From NCBI GenBank assembly GCA_030323885.1, contig CM059197.1, positions 36,201,484 through 36,265,483 of the forward strand: 64,000 bases of DNA, given 5' to 3'. The translations under genes were made by a program, and so were the position numbers. The notes under the pieces were generated by a model. That model ran no database searches. It worked only from the letters and a program-made list of their open reading frames with translations, and was not told the origin of the DNA. Source of the stretch: Branchipolynoe longqiensis (lineage: Eukaryota; Annelida; Polychaeta; Phyllodocida; Polynoidae). Position 1 is the first letter of the stretch; each line of letters opens with the position of its first letter. Of the stretch, positions 31,905 through 42,480 are shown piece by piece.

Positions 31905-32030
31905 GGGGGGGGGCGTTTTAGTGTTCTCACTTAAAGTTGGGGAGTGTGATCGTTTTGAGTTTCAGCCATTTTGTTTTAGATAAATATAGTAAGTTGATTG
32001 TCATAATCAACCTTGCGTTAGTTTCAAGTA
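31905..32030 (+). mobile_element. G-run plus MITE-G end fragment
   Basis: A G homopolymer near 31903-31912, then CTTAAAGTTGGGGAGTGTGA to AGATAAATATAGTAAGTTGA, a MITE-G left end. Confidence 0.5.
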
Positions 32031-32215
32031 ATGCCTGGTTCGAACCTTAACCGAGTCACACCGATTACTTAAAAATTGATAATAGTTACTACTTAGCTTG
32101 GTGTTCCACATTACTAGGACAGGGCAAGGATCAGTCGAATGAGGAAGACCAATTGTCTGCGATTGAAATTCCCCATGCTTAATCAACTAATGAACGACAA
32201 CTAAAGTAAAAATAG
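32030..32215 (+). mobile_element. SINE-I, short-tail form, 5'-truncated
   Basis: Begins at the B box (TGGTTCGAACCTTAACCGAG), passes ATTACTAGGACAGGGCAAGG and ends CTTAATCAACTAATGAACG. Confidence 0.8.
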
Positions 32216-32399
32216 CCGCTTAATTTGTTTGTAATTATACATAGATGTAGTGGTACTGATAGCAGTGGCTGAGGCCAGTTTGGGTCAAAGGCTATGGAGG
32301 TAATGTCAAACTGCTAGGGAAGGTTTAAGGGTTTTGGGGTGAGGACCCCAGGTTACCTTTGGAGAAATTTGAAGTGGAAATATGAAATGATAATTTTGG

Positions 32400-33165
32400 C
32401 GTGCATGTTAAAATCCTGACAGCATACGGATGAGTGGCGATATGTTATATTATATTGTTTTAGTAGTCCCTTCTATGGAGAAAGAATTGCTGAATAAGTG
32501 CCCCAGTATTCAAGTTGAATATGTAGAATCAAGTATAGAGCGTTTTGGTGTCAGAGATTGGATGCTTTCATCAGACTGTAAAGTCGACGACTGGCAGCTG
32601 TGGTTGTGTAGGTAGGCTAAATAGGAAATCACTACAGGCAAGAGTATAGAAAGGCAGAGTAAAGAGTGTGCAGAAGGAACCAGAAGGAGCTTGCTTGTTT
32701 TATTATTATATATGCTGCAGAATCCAAGATGGCTGTCACACCTGATCAGCTCCTCCAATCAGCAATAGGCATTCCTCAATCAACCAATGAACATCCAACC
32801 TGCCTGTATCCAAGCCTTGGTTGTTTATGGCTACAGTGCCCTGTTGTGGCTGGGTGTGCAGTGATCTGTAAATAACAGTTGGGGGGGGGGAGGGGGTATG
32901 TGAGCAGAGCTCATAAGGCTCTGACACACTAAACGTAGTGCCCCTCTCACCCTATCTATAACTACATAATGTTTATATCAAAATCAGCAAAGGATCACCA
33001 GCACCACCTAATACCTTAATGCCTCTGGCTCTATATACCATTTACCTTTTTACATATAACAATTGTAATCACTATAGACTAGTTCACACATCCGCCAATG
33101 TCTAAATATCGGGACATTTTACAAGACTATGCAGCTTTAAAGTTGCTTAATCTGATGATGTTGAG
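32400..33165. repeat. Family F copy nested between MITE-G fragments
   Basis: MITE-G-type sequence at 32400-32575 (GAATAAGTGCCCCAGTATTC, then ATGCTTTCATCAGACTGTAA). Family F at 32576-33120 (GTCGACGACTGGCAGCTGTG, then CTGATCAGCTCCTCCAATCA, ending ATCGGGACATTTTACAA). A MITE-G end follows at 33122-33135 and another begins immediately (TTTAAAGTTGCTTAATCTGA). The family F unit probably inserted into MITE-G. A G-run lies at 32880-32890. Confidence 0.6.
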
Positions 33166-33187
33166 TTGCTACCATATTTTCTATATA

Positions 33188-33515
33188 TATACCGTATATG
33201 TCCCAATAGAAGCATGCCACCCAATAGAAGCACACACCCTATTTCAAGATTGAAAGCACGCACATTTACGATCGTATTCAGACTGAATGCACATAAAATA
33301 AGACAATCCCACTTTATATCAGAGGCACGACAAAAACAAATACAAATTTACGATCATATTCGGACTGAATGCACATAAAATAAGACAATCACACTTTATT
33401 TCAGAGGCACAACAAAAACAAATACATGAAATTCTTTAAGTTTGAATTGACGCGCATCCATGTGTCTACACTCGTGCAGTGCACGTCTATTGGGACTTAT
33501 ACGGTATATATCAAT
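33188..33515. mobile_element. MITE-T with an internal ~80-bp duplication
   Basis: Left end ACCGTATATGTCCCAATAGA at about 33191. Right end GTCTATTGGGACTTATACGG at about 33485-33505. TA-rich flanks fit a Tc1/mariner-type target. The block TTTACGATCGTATTCAGACT to GGCACGACAAAAACAAATAC is repeated at 33347-33425. The second family member at 43290-43530 has only one copy of this block. Confidence 0.85.
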
Positions 33516-33860
33516 TCCTCCAGTGTGTGTGGCGCGAGGGGGGGGCACCCATACACAGCTCCCAACAGCGGAGGGTGGGCACTCCACCCAATGCGCTAAT
33601 GGAGGAAGCAGCAAAGTATATATGTTCCCGTAGCATTTATACTGGTATAATGAGTTATACATCACATATAACCTTGAAGCGAATGGCGATTTGGGGGCGT
33701 ATCAGCACCGGAAGTGACGGTGGCACCAGGAGCCCGGAGCAAATCGTATACGTATTGGTGTAGAAGGAGTAAATAATAAATAAATAATAAAAAAGGCAGC
33801 CCCGCCAACTTATATATATATATATATAATGCTTATATTGCACATATATTGTGTCGAACC
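33516..33860 (+). repeat. Family D repeat with AT microsatellite
   Basis: The D signature GCATTTATACTGGTATAATG, then AGTTATACATCACATATA, at 33630-33670. A second partial D end (ATAATGCTTATATTGCACATA) follows the (AT)n at 33810-33850. Confidence 0.65.
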
Positions 33861-34007
33861 TTATAATCTACGTTTCAATAGTTTGGACTATTTTTGATTG
33901 AAAATGGCTATCTTCGGAGTTATTTGAACATTAACCAGTTGGTTGTCAGTTCATGTGTTCTGAGTTCCGCTGGTCCTACAGGAAACACTGAAGCTGTGAC
34001 TTAGAGT

Positions 34008-34352
34008 ATCAGTTTGTTTGTTGTTGTTTTACATCCTAGCAACATCTAAGGTCATATCAGGACGGGTACCGACTTGTGACAGTGCGCACTCATGGCGAGT
34101 TTATAGTGCTGTCCCACTGGGAAACCAGGCCGCCAGCACCATGACCTGGTATCCCACTCAGTAACATTATCCTGACACTGAGCACACCAGTCCTTGCCCT
34201 ATCCTAATAATGCCAAGCGCCTGGCTAGGAAGCGACAAGTATCAATTTTAAAGTCATTGGTTTGACTCGACCGGGTCTCGAACCCACGACCCCACGATCT
34301 ACCAGCACGGGAGACGGACGCTCTAACTCATTCGGCCATCCTGTCCGGTCTT
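34008..34352 (-). mobile_element. SINE-I, long-tail form, full length
   Basis: Minus strand: the head (CCGGACAGGATGGCCGAATG) from 34352, then the central block and the long tail ending at GTTTGTTTGTTGTTGTTTTA, 34011-34030. Confidence 0.9.
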
Positions 34353-34552
34353 TAGAGTATCAGGGCACAGCTTCAGTGTACAGGGCAGAAGGTAGGGATA
34401 GGTGGTGAATACACCAACATCATGATACAAAAAGTGGTATTTTATCTAACGTAAGATATATTCTCAGACAACTTCACTCTGCAATCAACATTAGAAACAA
34501 ATGTATGGCAACAACTCTACCAAGTTTGTTCATCAGGAGGCATAAAGGGAGT

Positions 34553-34890
34553 GGGACGTAGCTCAGGCAGTAGAGTGTCCACCTGTGAAGGTTTGGGTCA
34601 TCCGATCAATCCTGCTCAGTGGACACATTTGCAGTATGGGCTATTTTCAATTCCAACCAGTAGACCACAACTGATTCATCAAAGGCTGTGATATGTGCTG
34701 TCCTGTCTTTGGAAAAGTGCTTATAAAAGACCTCTTGCTGCTTATCGGAAAGAGTAGCCTATGTGGCGGCAGCATGTTTCCTCCAAAGAAATGTCAGAAT
34801 GACCATAAGGTTGACATCGAATAGCCACTGATAAAGAATCCATGTGCTCTAGAGGCGTCGTTAAATAAAACAAACTTTTTTTCCCAGGAG
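34553..34890 (+). mobile_element. SINE-III, full length
   Basis: The head GTAGCTCAGGCAGTAGAGTG, then AATCCTGCTCAGTGG, CAACTGATTCATCAAAGGCT, GAATGACCATAAGGTTGACA and GCTCTAGAGGCGTCGTTAAA. Confidence 0.9.
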
Positions 34891-34902
34891 GCATAATGTG
34901 GT

Positions 34903-35062
34903 TATAGGTGTATAAAGTGAGTTTAAGGATGGGTTCTATGGTGAAGGATAGGGTTGGGAGTGGTGCGTCCCCCACCTTCCGCCATGTAAGATCTAACTGT
35001 AGATGTGACCCGGCATGCTGGGTTACAGCATCAGTCTTTACTGAGGGACCAGCGGAACTCGG
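34903..35062 (+). repeat. Hairpin repeat (degraded copy)
   Basis: Shares AAAGTGAGTT, then ACCTTCCGCCATGTAAG, then GACCCGGCATGCTGGGTTAC and CAGTCTTTACTG, with 51130-51275. The stem around GACCC...GGGT is present but its outer part is eroded. The GC-richer sequence from 35063 to 35260 looks unique, and the frame 34908-35264 spans both. Confidence 0.7.
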
Positions 35063-35644
35063 AATACCCATGTTAAGACGACAGTCTCTCTTACCGACCT
35101 TATTTGGGGGAGGTGCCCTACTTCTGGGGATCACGTGGTACAGCCAGCGGTGGTGTTTATATCCATCTCCCCTGTGTCCACCTATCAGCGCCAGAATTAG
35201 ACTATTACTGACGGGCGCCATGAGCTTTCTAGGCATCTGCATGGTGTCTATTTATAAACACTGAGGGGACAGTTGCTATGGTGACAGACCTGCAGTCACT
35301 ATGTGTAGCAGTGTTGTCCAATTACTTTCAACTTGAGAATAGAAATAAAACATAATCCCAACCACTCCCCCCTCCCCTCTCTGCGCCACTTTTCCCGTCT
35401 CAAATCCCCCCTTTCTGCCCCCCCCCCCCGACCCCCCCCCCCCCCCAACACAAAAACAGAAAAAGTAAAGTAAACGACAACAAAAACTACCAAATTGTAC
35501 CGTACAGCGTCCTACACCTGACCGAACTAATAAAACATATCCTAACCACAAAGTTATAGTTGACCAAGACTAAGTTCACCGAACCAATTTAAATGTATCC
35601 TGCAACGATTATCTGCATAATTCCAAATCAATCACTAATGTAAT
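35063..35644. other. Intervening sequence with C-runs
   Basis: C homopolymers at about 35419-35447 and a pyrimidine-rich stretch from 35370. Minus-strand Gly-rich frames come from these runs. Confidence 0.5.
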
Positions 35645-36667
35645 GCGCCTGTCACCCCTTACCGGACTGAGTACCGGACAGCACCGGACAAGGAATTTTC
35701 TAGTCCGGTGGCGTCCGGTGACAAAATTTATCGGAATGTATCGAAATGGAGCGTAATTTGGTCAATTGCCGCCACGCAACCGGACAAGTACCATACATGT
35801 ACCGTACATATACCGGACGAGTACCGGACGAGTACCGGACGAGAACCGGACGGACCGACCATCAACCGGACACCTACCGGACTGTAAATATATTAGGTTG
35901 ATCGTTATAATCTATCATACCTACACCCTCACCACTTCCCAAAACCCCCACCACACACCTACACCCCCACCACATCCCTAAATACACCCGCACCACATCC
36001 CTAAACCCCGCCCACACACCTACACCCCCACCACACACATACACTACACACCGACACCCCCACCACATCCCTAAACCCCCACCACACCTACACCACCACA
36101 CCACCACATCCCTAAACCCCCACCACACACCTACACCCCCACCACACCCCAAAACCCCCACCACACACCTACACACCACCACATCCCTAAACCCCCACCA
36201 CACACCTACACCCTCCACCACATCCCTAAACCCCCACCAGACACCTACACCCTCACCCCATCCCTAAACCCCCACCACACACCTACACCCCCACCACACC
36301 CCTAAACCCCCACCACACACCTACACCCCACCACACCCTTAAGCCCCCACCAGACACCTACACCCCCACCACATCCCTAAACCCCCACCAGACACCTACA
36401 CCCCACCACATCCATAAACCGGACAATGCCGGTAGCAAACCGGATACGAACTGGACAAACCAGACACCAACCGGACACCAACCGGCCATGTCAGTCCGGC
36501 GGTGTCTGGTAGAAGTTTTGTGCATGTTCAAAACTTGTACTGGACACCGCCGGACACCACCGGACACCGCCGGATGGGTACCGGACATGTACCGGACATC
36601 ACCGTACACCACCGGACATTGTCCGGTTCTGGTCCGGTTCCCCAGTCCGGTAAGGTGTGACTGGGCC
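35645..36667. mobile_element. TTAA foldback element, ACCGGA subtype, expanded
   Basis: Left end GCGCCTGTCACCCCTTACCG at 35645. Right end CCGGTAAGGTGTGACTGGGCC ends at 36667, followed by TTTAA. The arms are made of repeated ACCGGAC units. The conserved core GTTTTGTGCATGTTCAAAAC is at 36514. The middle has been expanded by a MITE-G scrap (35886-35918) and a minisatellite. Confidence 0.85.
35925..36418. repeat. Minisatellite inside a transposable element
   Basis: Units of about 35-40 bp built from CACCACATCCCTAAACCCC and CACCACACACCTACACCCC in alternation, roughly 13 units with length variants. Entirely within the element at 35645-36667. Confidence 0.9.
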
Positions 36668-36919
36668 TTTAACAGCAAGTCATACACATAGGATTAATGT
36701 CACAGGTATGACCAGTAAATCAATAAAATATTGTAAAGTCAAGTGACTATCATCGAGTTACATACAAAATAGGATCCCCATAATATTAGTAAAGCCAGAT
36801 AGTTACCTACTATTTTCTATATTATTCATCCCATTTAGTCATCTCATCCATAAATAGGTCATACTCACCATAATTGTTATTGTTGGAAGTTTGGCACCTC
36901 AGTGGTGAAAAATGATGTT
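36668..36919. other. Intervening AT-rich sequence
   Basis: No element or exon recognised. Confidence 0.35.
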
Positions 36920-37172
36920 ATTCAACTCAAACCAATGACTTTAAAATTGATACTTATCGCTTCCTAACCTGCCGCTTGGAATTGATAAGATCGGGCAAGG
37001 ACTGGTTAGCTCATTGTCAGGATAATGTGACTGAGTGGGGGTATTGGTCCATGGTGCCGGCGGCCTGATTTCTCAGTGGGACAGCACAATACAGTTGCCA
37101 TGAGTGTGCACTGTCACAGGTCGGTACCCATCCTGGTATGACCTTAGATGCTGTCAGGACGTAACATTCTCA
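36920..37172 (+). mobile_element. SINE-I, long-tail form, head missing
   Basis: From TCAAACCAATGACTTTAAAA through TCAGGATAATGTGACTGAGT to GTATGACCTTAGATGCTGTC and GGACGTAACATTCTC. Confidence 0.85.
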
Positions 37173-37274
37173 CAGGCAGCCAACCATTAACCCGCAGGCC
37201 TGTGGTGACCGATCTTCATGACAATGTCTGTCACACATCCGGTCTACCAGACAAACTGACACCTGAGTCCAACC

Positions 37275-37372
37275 TTTAACACACCAACACCCACCCATAC
37301 ACACCCACACACCCACACCCACACCCACACCCACACCCACACCCACACCCACACCCACATCCACACCCCGAC
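37275..37372. repeat. (CACACC)n hexanucleotide run
   Basis: CACCCACACC steps, most regular at 37310-37360, giving Gly/Val frames on the minus strand. Confidence 0.9.
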
Positions 37373-37489
37373 TCCCTTAATTCCACATCGCACCTGATTC
37401 TGGGCGCCAACTGTTTAGTCGATACTAAAAAACGACTAAGGCACCAGGAGTTCCTTATTACAGTAATTAATATGTATTGATATATATAT

Positions 37490-37661
37490 CCTCCGGTGCG
37501 ACTGACAATGTGATGCGTCCGTTAGTGACGAGGAAGCGCGGTGGCGGCGCCACCAGTCACATAGGTGGAGGAAAGGAGGCATAATACCGAATAATAACAT
37601 ATAATATAATAACAAGTATTCCCTTCCGCACCTTTTTACTGGCATAATGCGGTATACATCA

Positions 37662-37695
<34 letters not shown>
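37490..37695 (+). repeat. Family D repeat ending in (AT)n
   Basis: GGTGGCGGCGCCACCAG at 37541, then CACCTTTTTACTGGCATAAT and GCGGTATACATCACGCATAT, followed by (AT)n at 37660-37695. Confidence 0.7.
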
Positions 37696-37698
<3 letters not shown>

Positions 37699-38185
37699 TA
37701 TAACCCCTTTAAACCAAATTGGAGGGAGCCCTAGAAATTTGTTTGGATTAACCGGTCATTGGTTTAACAGAGCTTTGGCTTTGTCTTTGACTTTGAGTAA
37801 GCATGAATTGCACATGTAATATACAATGTATGTGGCCACTTTGATTATTGTGTTTTCATGTATATACAATATAACGCTGTTAAACCAAGCTCGGTTAAAC
37901 CAAAGGATCGGTTAATCCAAACATTTGTTGGCGGCCCGGGACACTACTACCATTTATCATATACAAAAGTTGTGGGGGTCTCAGATGACCTTATAACCTC
38001 ATGAAAGTTTGGTTTAACCATACCAGAGTGGCCTGGGGTCCGACAATTTTGTTTTGATTAACCAATAATTTGGATTAACCAACTTTTTTATATGATAAAT
38101 GGTAGTATTTTGTTGGGCCGCCAAAACAAGTTTGGACTAACTGATTGTTTGGTTTAACAGTGCTTGGTTTAATGGGGTTATACTG
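37696..38185. mobile_element. pogo/Tigger-like MITE, composite of two copies
   Basis: Left end CAGTATAACCCCTTTAAACC at 37696. Right end TTTAATGGGGTTATACTG ends at 38185. A second left end (ACAATATAACGCTGTTAAAC) starts near 37866, and from there to 38185 the two halves are reverse complements (ACTACTACCATTTATCATAT and ATATGATAAATGGTAGTATT). So one foldback copy is nested in or fused to part of another. Confidence 0.8.
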
Positions 38186-38214
38186 AATATAAGCAGTTAT
38201 TGCAGGTATAGCAA

Positions 38215-38607
38215 TACCTCAGGAAGTTTGACGCCCATGCCCTGCAGAGTTGTAAACCACTGCCTTGTGGTACAGGTTCTTGACAGAACCGAATGCTAAG
38301 GGAACACACCCTAAACAGAAAACCATGTCACTGTGGTAGCATTAAGGGTGGTTGATGTATGGAACTCCCAACATCTCCCGACCAGCCACTGCAGGGACAA
38401 ATAGTTTTGTGCCTGTCTTGACATGTTCTTGCCGGTGTGAAACCTGTATTTGCTCCCCAAGAGAGTGCCGCTGCTAACTTGCAAAAGCCAGCAGCCCTTC
38501 AACACTTTTGCAGGCAGCTTTCATGAAATGTTAAATGGAGAGCGGCAGTCAAGTAAGGAAAGCAGTCTTTGTCACATTGCGACTGACAGCATGATGATGA
38601 TGATGAC
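38215..38607 (+). mobile_element. Chimeric retroelement: 300-bp unknown body plus LINE 3' end
   Basis: A body from about 38215 (AGGAAGTTTGACGCCCATGC) to 38529 (GCAGGCAGCTTTCATGAAATG) also occurs inverted at 48435-48730. Here it is joined at about 38530 to TTAAATGGAGAGCGGCAGTC, the LINE 3' UTR seen at 30065, with the (ATG)n tail ending at 38607. In the other copy the body runs straight into (ATG)n. Confidence 0.75.
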
Positions 38608-38936
38608 TGAATATGGTGTAGTAGTCTGTTCATGAGTCTCACCACCATGTAGTGGCTGCAGGGACTGTGCTGCCCACCGTCACCCGTCTATGGTGACAGG
38701 TGGCAGAAAGCGAGCTAGAGGGTGGGTCGCTGGGTGGACTGCCCCCCCCCCCTACTGTGACCGGCTAGCATCTCCCCCCACCTTAAGAGGTTACCTGTGA
38801 CCTGGCTGGTCAGGAGGCAGGTCATTTGGTTCTGTGATGCCACTGTGGGCGGAGGATAGAAATAAACCTTCTCTCCATGTTCTGTCATAGAACAGACCAG
38901 GGGGAACTGGCTGTATGAGGCCTATCACAATATATA
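38608..38936. other. Intervening sequence with a C-run
   Basis: A C homopolymer near 38742-38750. Nothing else recognised. Confidence 0.4.
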
Positions 38937-39102
38937 CAGTAAAGCCTCTCTAACCGACCACCTCCACAGATCGACCACTCCCCTTTATTTGGGTCCCAAC
39001 AATACCAATTTAACCATATTCTAACTCCCAAAAGCGACCACCTCCCTAAATGGACCACTTAAAGTTGGTCCGAAGATGGGTCGATTTAGCGAGGTTTTAC
39101 TA
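38937..39102. mobile_element. pogo/Tigger-like MITE, CCTCTCTAACC type
   Basis: Left end CAGTAAAGCCTCTCTAACCG. Right end TTAGCGAGGTTTTACTA. A TA-rich flank on both sides. Similar to 51298-51480. No coding capacity. Confidence 0.8.
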
Positions 39103-39125
39103 TATATATATATATATATATATAA

Positions 39126-39159
<34 letters not shown>

Positions 39160-39160
39160 G
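39103..39160. repeat. (AT)n microsatellite
   Basis: Follows directly on the right end of the MITE. Confidence 0.95.
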
Positions 39161-39239
39161 GGTCGTTCTCTGAGACTGTGCATTAAAGTGCGACATGGAA
39201 AGCAAAAGTGGAAAACAGTAATATCAGAAAACCTTCCAA

Positions 39240-39435
39240 ATAATAGCAGAATCCATGTTTATTCCACAAGTGTGTGACGCCAGGGGGATGCCCGCCCACC
39301 CATTTGCCCGACAACTGGGAGGGGCGGGTGCACTCCACCAATGCGCACAGAGGAAATATAGGGTGTACATGTTACCCTTTGCATGTATACTCATATAATG
39401 CGTTATACATCACATATATATGTATATATATATAG
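39240..39435 (+). repeat. Family D repeat
   Basis: GACGCCAGGGGGATGCCCGC, then GTGCACTCCACCAATGCG, then TATACTCATATAATGCGTTA and TACATCACATATATATG. Confidence 0.7.
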
Positions 39436-39514
39436 TGCTTGTCTTTGCAGGACATTCACACATGAAGCAATGGCTTTTTGTATCAGCCGGCTACCAGGGT
39501 GGGAGTGGATGTGT

Positions 39515-39670
39515 GGCGCAGGAGGGGAGGGGAATAGGGTGGGGGGGCAGAAGGAGGGGGGGGGGAGAGGGAGGATGGAGACAAGCCGACCGGCACCCAG
39601 CTCAGGCACGGCGAGTGAACAAAAAAAAGAAAAAAAGGAGGACAAAAAGAGAAGAAAAAAAGTCGATATT
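39515..39670. repeat. Purine-rich tract
   Basis: GGAGGGGAGG-type sequence followed by (A/G)n with AAAAAAAGAAAAAAAGG. Confidence 0.85.
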
Positions 39671-39894
39671 CCGCTGCAAGCAGCTAACTGCTTATCGGAA
39701 GATGGACATCAGTGAATAGCGTCCATTCACGGCCGTCCGGCGCGCGGCCGGGATGTGACTATAGGTGGCGCCACTGCCGGTCATTGTGCGGCGACACGCC
39801 GACCCGAAGTCTTCCGATGGTGAGGGGTGGGGGTGGTGGCCGTGGGAGGGGGAGTGGGGAGGGAGGGAGGGAAGGAGCGATTGGGGGGGGGGGG
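39671..39894. other. Short GC-rich unique stretch
   Basis: CpG-containing, with CGGCCGTCCGGCGCGCGGCC near 39730. No exon recognised. It ends in a G-run at 39883. Confidence 0.35.
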
Positions 39895-40985
39895 GCTCTC
39901 ACTACGCACAACCTTTCTCCTCCTCCCCCCTCCCCCCTCCCCCTTCCACCTCTACTGTCCCCGTTCCAGGTTCTCCTACCGCCCATCAAGCTATCCCCTC
40001 CCCCTCCCCCTCTCCCCCTCCCCGTTCTCCCGCTTCCCGTCTCTCGTCTCCCGCCTGCCTCCCGCCTGCCTCCCGCTAGCCACTTTCTCCCCACGTGTCC
40101 CTCCACCCTCCCCTCTCCCTTCCCCTTTCAGCTTTCCCTCACTCACTGTCTCCCGTCCCCCTCTTTCCCTCTCCCCCTCTTGACGCTTACCTTCTTTCCT
40201 CTTTGCCCTCTTTCCCCTCTCCCTTTCTCCCCTCTCTCCATTCTCTCCATTCTCTCCAATGTCCCCTCTTCAATTTTCGCTCTTCCCTCTGTTTCCTCTC
40301 TTCCCTCTCTTCCTTCTCTTCCCTCTCTTCTTTCTTTTCCGCCTCTTCCTGCTCTCCCTTCTCTTCTCTTTCTTCCCTCTATTCCCTATTTTCATTCTCT
40401 TCCCTCTCTTCCCTCTCTTCCCCCTCTTCCCTCTCTTCGCTCTCTTCCCTCTCTTCCATCTCTCCCCGCTCTTCCTTCTCTTCCCTCTCTTCCAGCTCTT
40501 ACCTCTGTTTCCTCTCTCCTCTCTCTTCCCTCTCTTCTCTCTCTTCGCTATCTTCCCTCTCTTCCCTCTCTTCTCTCTCTTCCCTCTCTTCCCTCTCTTC
40601 CCTCTCTTCCCTCTCTTCCCTCTCTTCCCTCTCTTCCCTCTCTTCCCTCCCTTCCCTATCTTCCCTCTCTTCCCTCTCTTCCCTCTCTTCCTTCTCTTCC
40701 CTCTCTTCCCTCTCTTACCTCAGTTCCTTCTCTTCCCTCTCAACCTTCTCTTCTCTCTTCCCTCTCTTCTCTCTTCCCTTCCTCCTGTTATCTCCCTCTC
40801 TTCTCACCTCCCTCTCATCCTTCTCTTCAAGTAACCCTTCCCAAATTCCCAGTCTCTCCCCTCTTCCCCTATCACCCCTCTCCACCCACCATCTTCCCCT
40901 CTCCCCACTGCCCTTCACCCCGCTCTCTCCTCACTCCACCCCTCCCCTTTCCCCCCTCTCCCCGAAGCCCCTGACCTCACTCATT
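39895..40985. repeat. Pyrimidine tract, CTCTTCC type
   Basis: More than 1 kb of C/T, most regular at 40300-40720 as TTCCCTCTC steps of 9 bp. Reading frames up to 420 codons (Leu/Pro/Ser/Phe) are compositional artefacts. Confidence 0.95.
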
Positions 40986-41387
40986 CTCCCACCCCCACAC
41001 CCACACCCCTGCACCCCGGCGGCATTATTATATCTAGCCTTATTCAATAGCTGCAAAGCCTACTGCCAGATGCTCGAAGGGTCAGTGGGAAGTAGGCAGC
41101 CTGGTGGAGGGAAATGAACAAAGTGCATTAGTGCCCACAGTGAACCGCCTCCTGAAAGGGCAGTGGATATCACAAGGCATCTCCCACGGCTCTCGGCTCA
41201 CACTTCTCGTATTGCTTGTCGTTGCTTCCTCTTCATGTGTGACTTTATTGTTTAATTTGTTTGGTTTGACTTGACCGTTTGTGTCCCTACAACAACAAAG
41301 TATGTTTGTAGAGGTACAACTTTCATTAGTAATTCCCTGTCGGGGAGCCATCGTCCCCATGGAATGGTAAGTCTTTTTGTGTGTGTA
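40986..41387. other. Intervening sequence, no gene seen
   Basis: Contains a short (CCCACA)n run at 40995-41005, then unique sequence. A minus-strand frame at 41082-41498 extends into the next SINE. Confidence 0.35.
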
Positions 41388-41643
41388 GATTAGTTGATTA
41401 AGCAAGAGGAATTTCAATCGTGGACAATTGGTCTTCCTCATTTCCACTGCTCCTTGCCCTATCCTAATAATGCTGAGCATCAGGCTAGGAAGCAGCAAGT
41501 ATCAATTTTTAAGTCATTGGCTTAACCAGGGTTCGGATCCATGATCCCACGATCTACCAGAACGGGAGTCAGATGCTCAACTCATTCGACCATCCCATCT
41601 GGTTTAAATGGTTTACGTTGATAAGTTGTTTAATGCTTACAGT

Positions 41644-41650
<7 letters not shown>
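41388..41650 (-). mobile_element. SINE-I (short tail) next to a SINE-II tail
   Basis: Minus strand: SINE-I head (CCAGATGGGATGGTCGAATG) from about 41602 down to its short tail at 41390. Then 41603-41650 (AAATGGTTTACGTTGATAAG) is the SINE-II 3' region inverted. Confidence 0.8.

Positions 41651-41688
<38 letters not shown>
41647..41688. repeat. (AT)n microsatellite
   Basis: Uninterrupted AT dinucleotides. Confidence 0.95.
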
Positions 41689-41689
<1 letters not shown>

Positions 41690-42258
41690 CACGGTGTAAG
41701 CTTGACAACTGGCATCTGTGGTTGTGTTGGCATGCTATAGGAAATCAATACAGGGAAGAAGAGAAAGGAAGAGTATAAAGAATGAAAGTAGAGTCAGAGC
41801 TTGTACCCTCAGGTTTATTACTATATATTCGCACATGGATCTGGTATGGTATACCACCTGACCATTATCTCCAATCAGCAACAAGTATTTATAGTTCCAC
41901 CAATGAACAGTACGCATTCCTGGGTCACCTTGGCTACTGTGATCTACCCACCACCACCATGCGGTGTGGCTACTTGGCCTCCACCTGCCTGATCTGTGTG
42001 TGTTGTCTGTGACTAACAGTTTGGGGGTAGGGGGTAGTGAGTAGAGCTCTTGAGGCTCCTTACACACTATCACCATGTCTCATTCACACTATCTACCTAA
42101 TACACAATGACTATTGACCATACGTAAAGAATCACCAGCAACTACATAAATACATTCATGCACCTGGCCCTACATATCATTTCCATTAATAGACCATTTG
42201 TACTCCATTATAGACCATTTGTATTCCCCACCAATATTTTTTATCGGAATATTTTACA
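41690..42258 (+). repeat. Family F repeat
   Basis: GACAACTGGCATCTGTGGTT, then TATCTCCAATCAGCAACAAG, AGAATCACCAGCAACTAC, and ending ATCGGAATATTTTACAAC, in the same order as at 25560 and 32576. Confidence 0.65.
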
Positions 42259-42480
42259 ACGGTGTAGGTTCAACAACCATACATTGTGTAGCTTGTACAT
42301 GATCCAGGTCATGGCAACGAATGTAGTGAGGGTGATGAAAATGGGAAATAATACACCAAGAGCAGGAATCGAACCCACACTTCTTGCCGGGGCTAGCATC
42401 CTAACCATTACACCACATAGACTCACTGTTTAAATCACCCTGTCCACGCCTACCTGTCTATGTGGGTCCATGCGGAATGG
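42258..42480 (-). mobile_element. SINE-II, one unit without 3' end
   Basis: Minus strand: leader (CCCACATAGACAGGTAGGCG) from 42480, head GTCTATGTGGTGTAATGGTT, GTGGGTTCGATTCCTGC, then CATTTTCATCACCC and GATCATGTACAAGC down to 42258. It abuts the family F end exactly. Confidence 0.85.

Noticed and set aside
39712..41117. 420- and 340-codon plus-strand frames
   Set aside because: Polypyrimidine tract; composition alone removes stop codons in all three frames.
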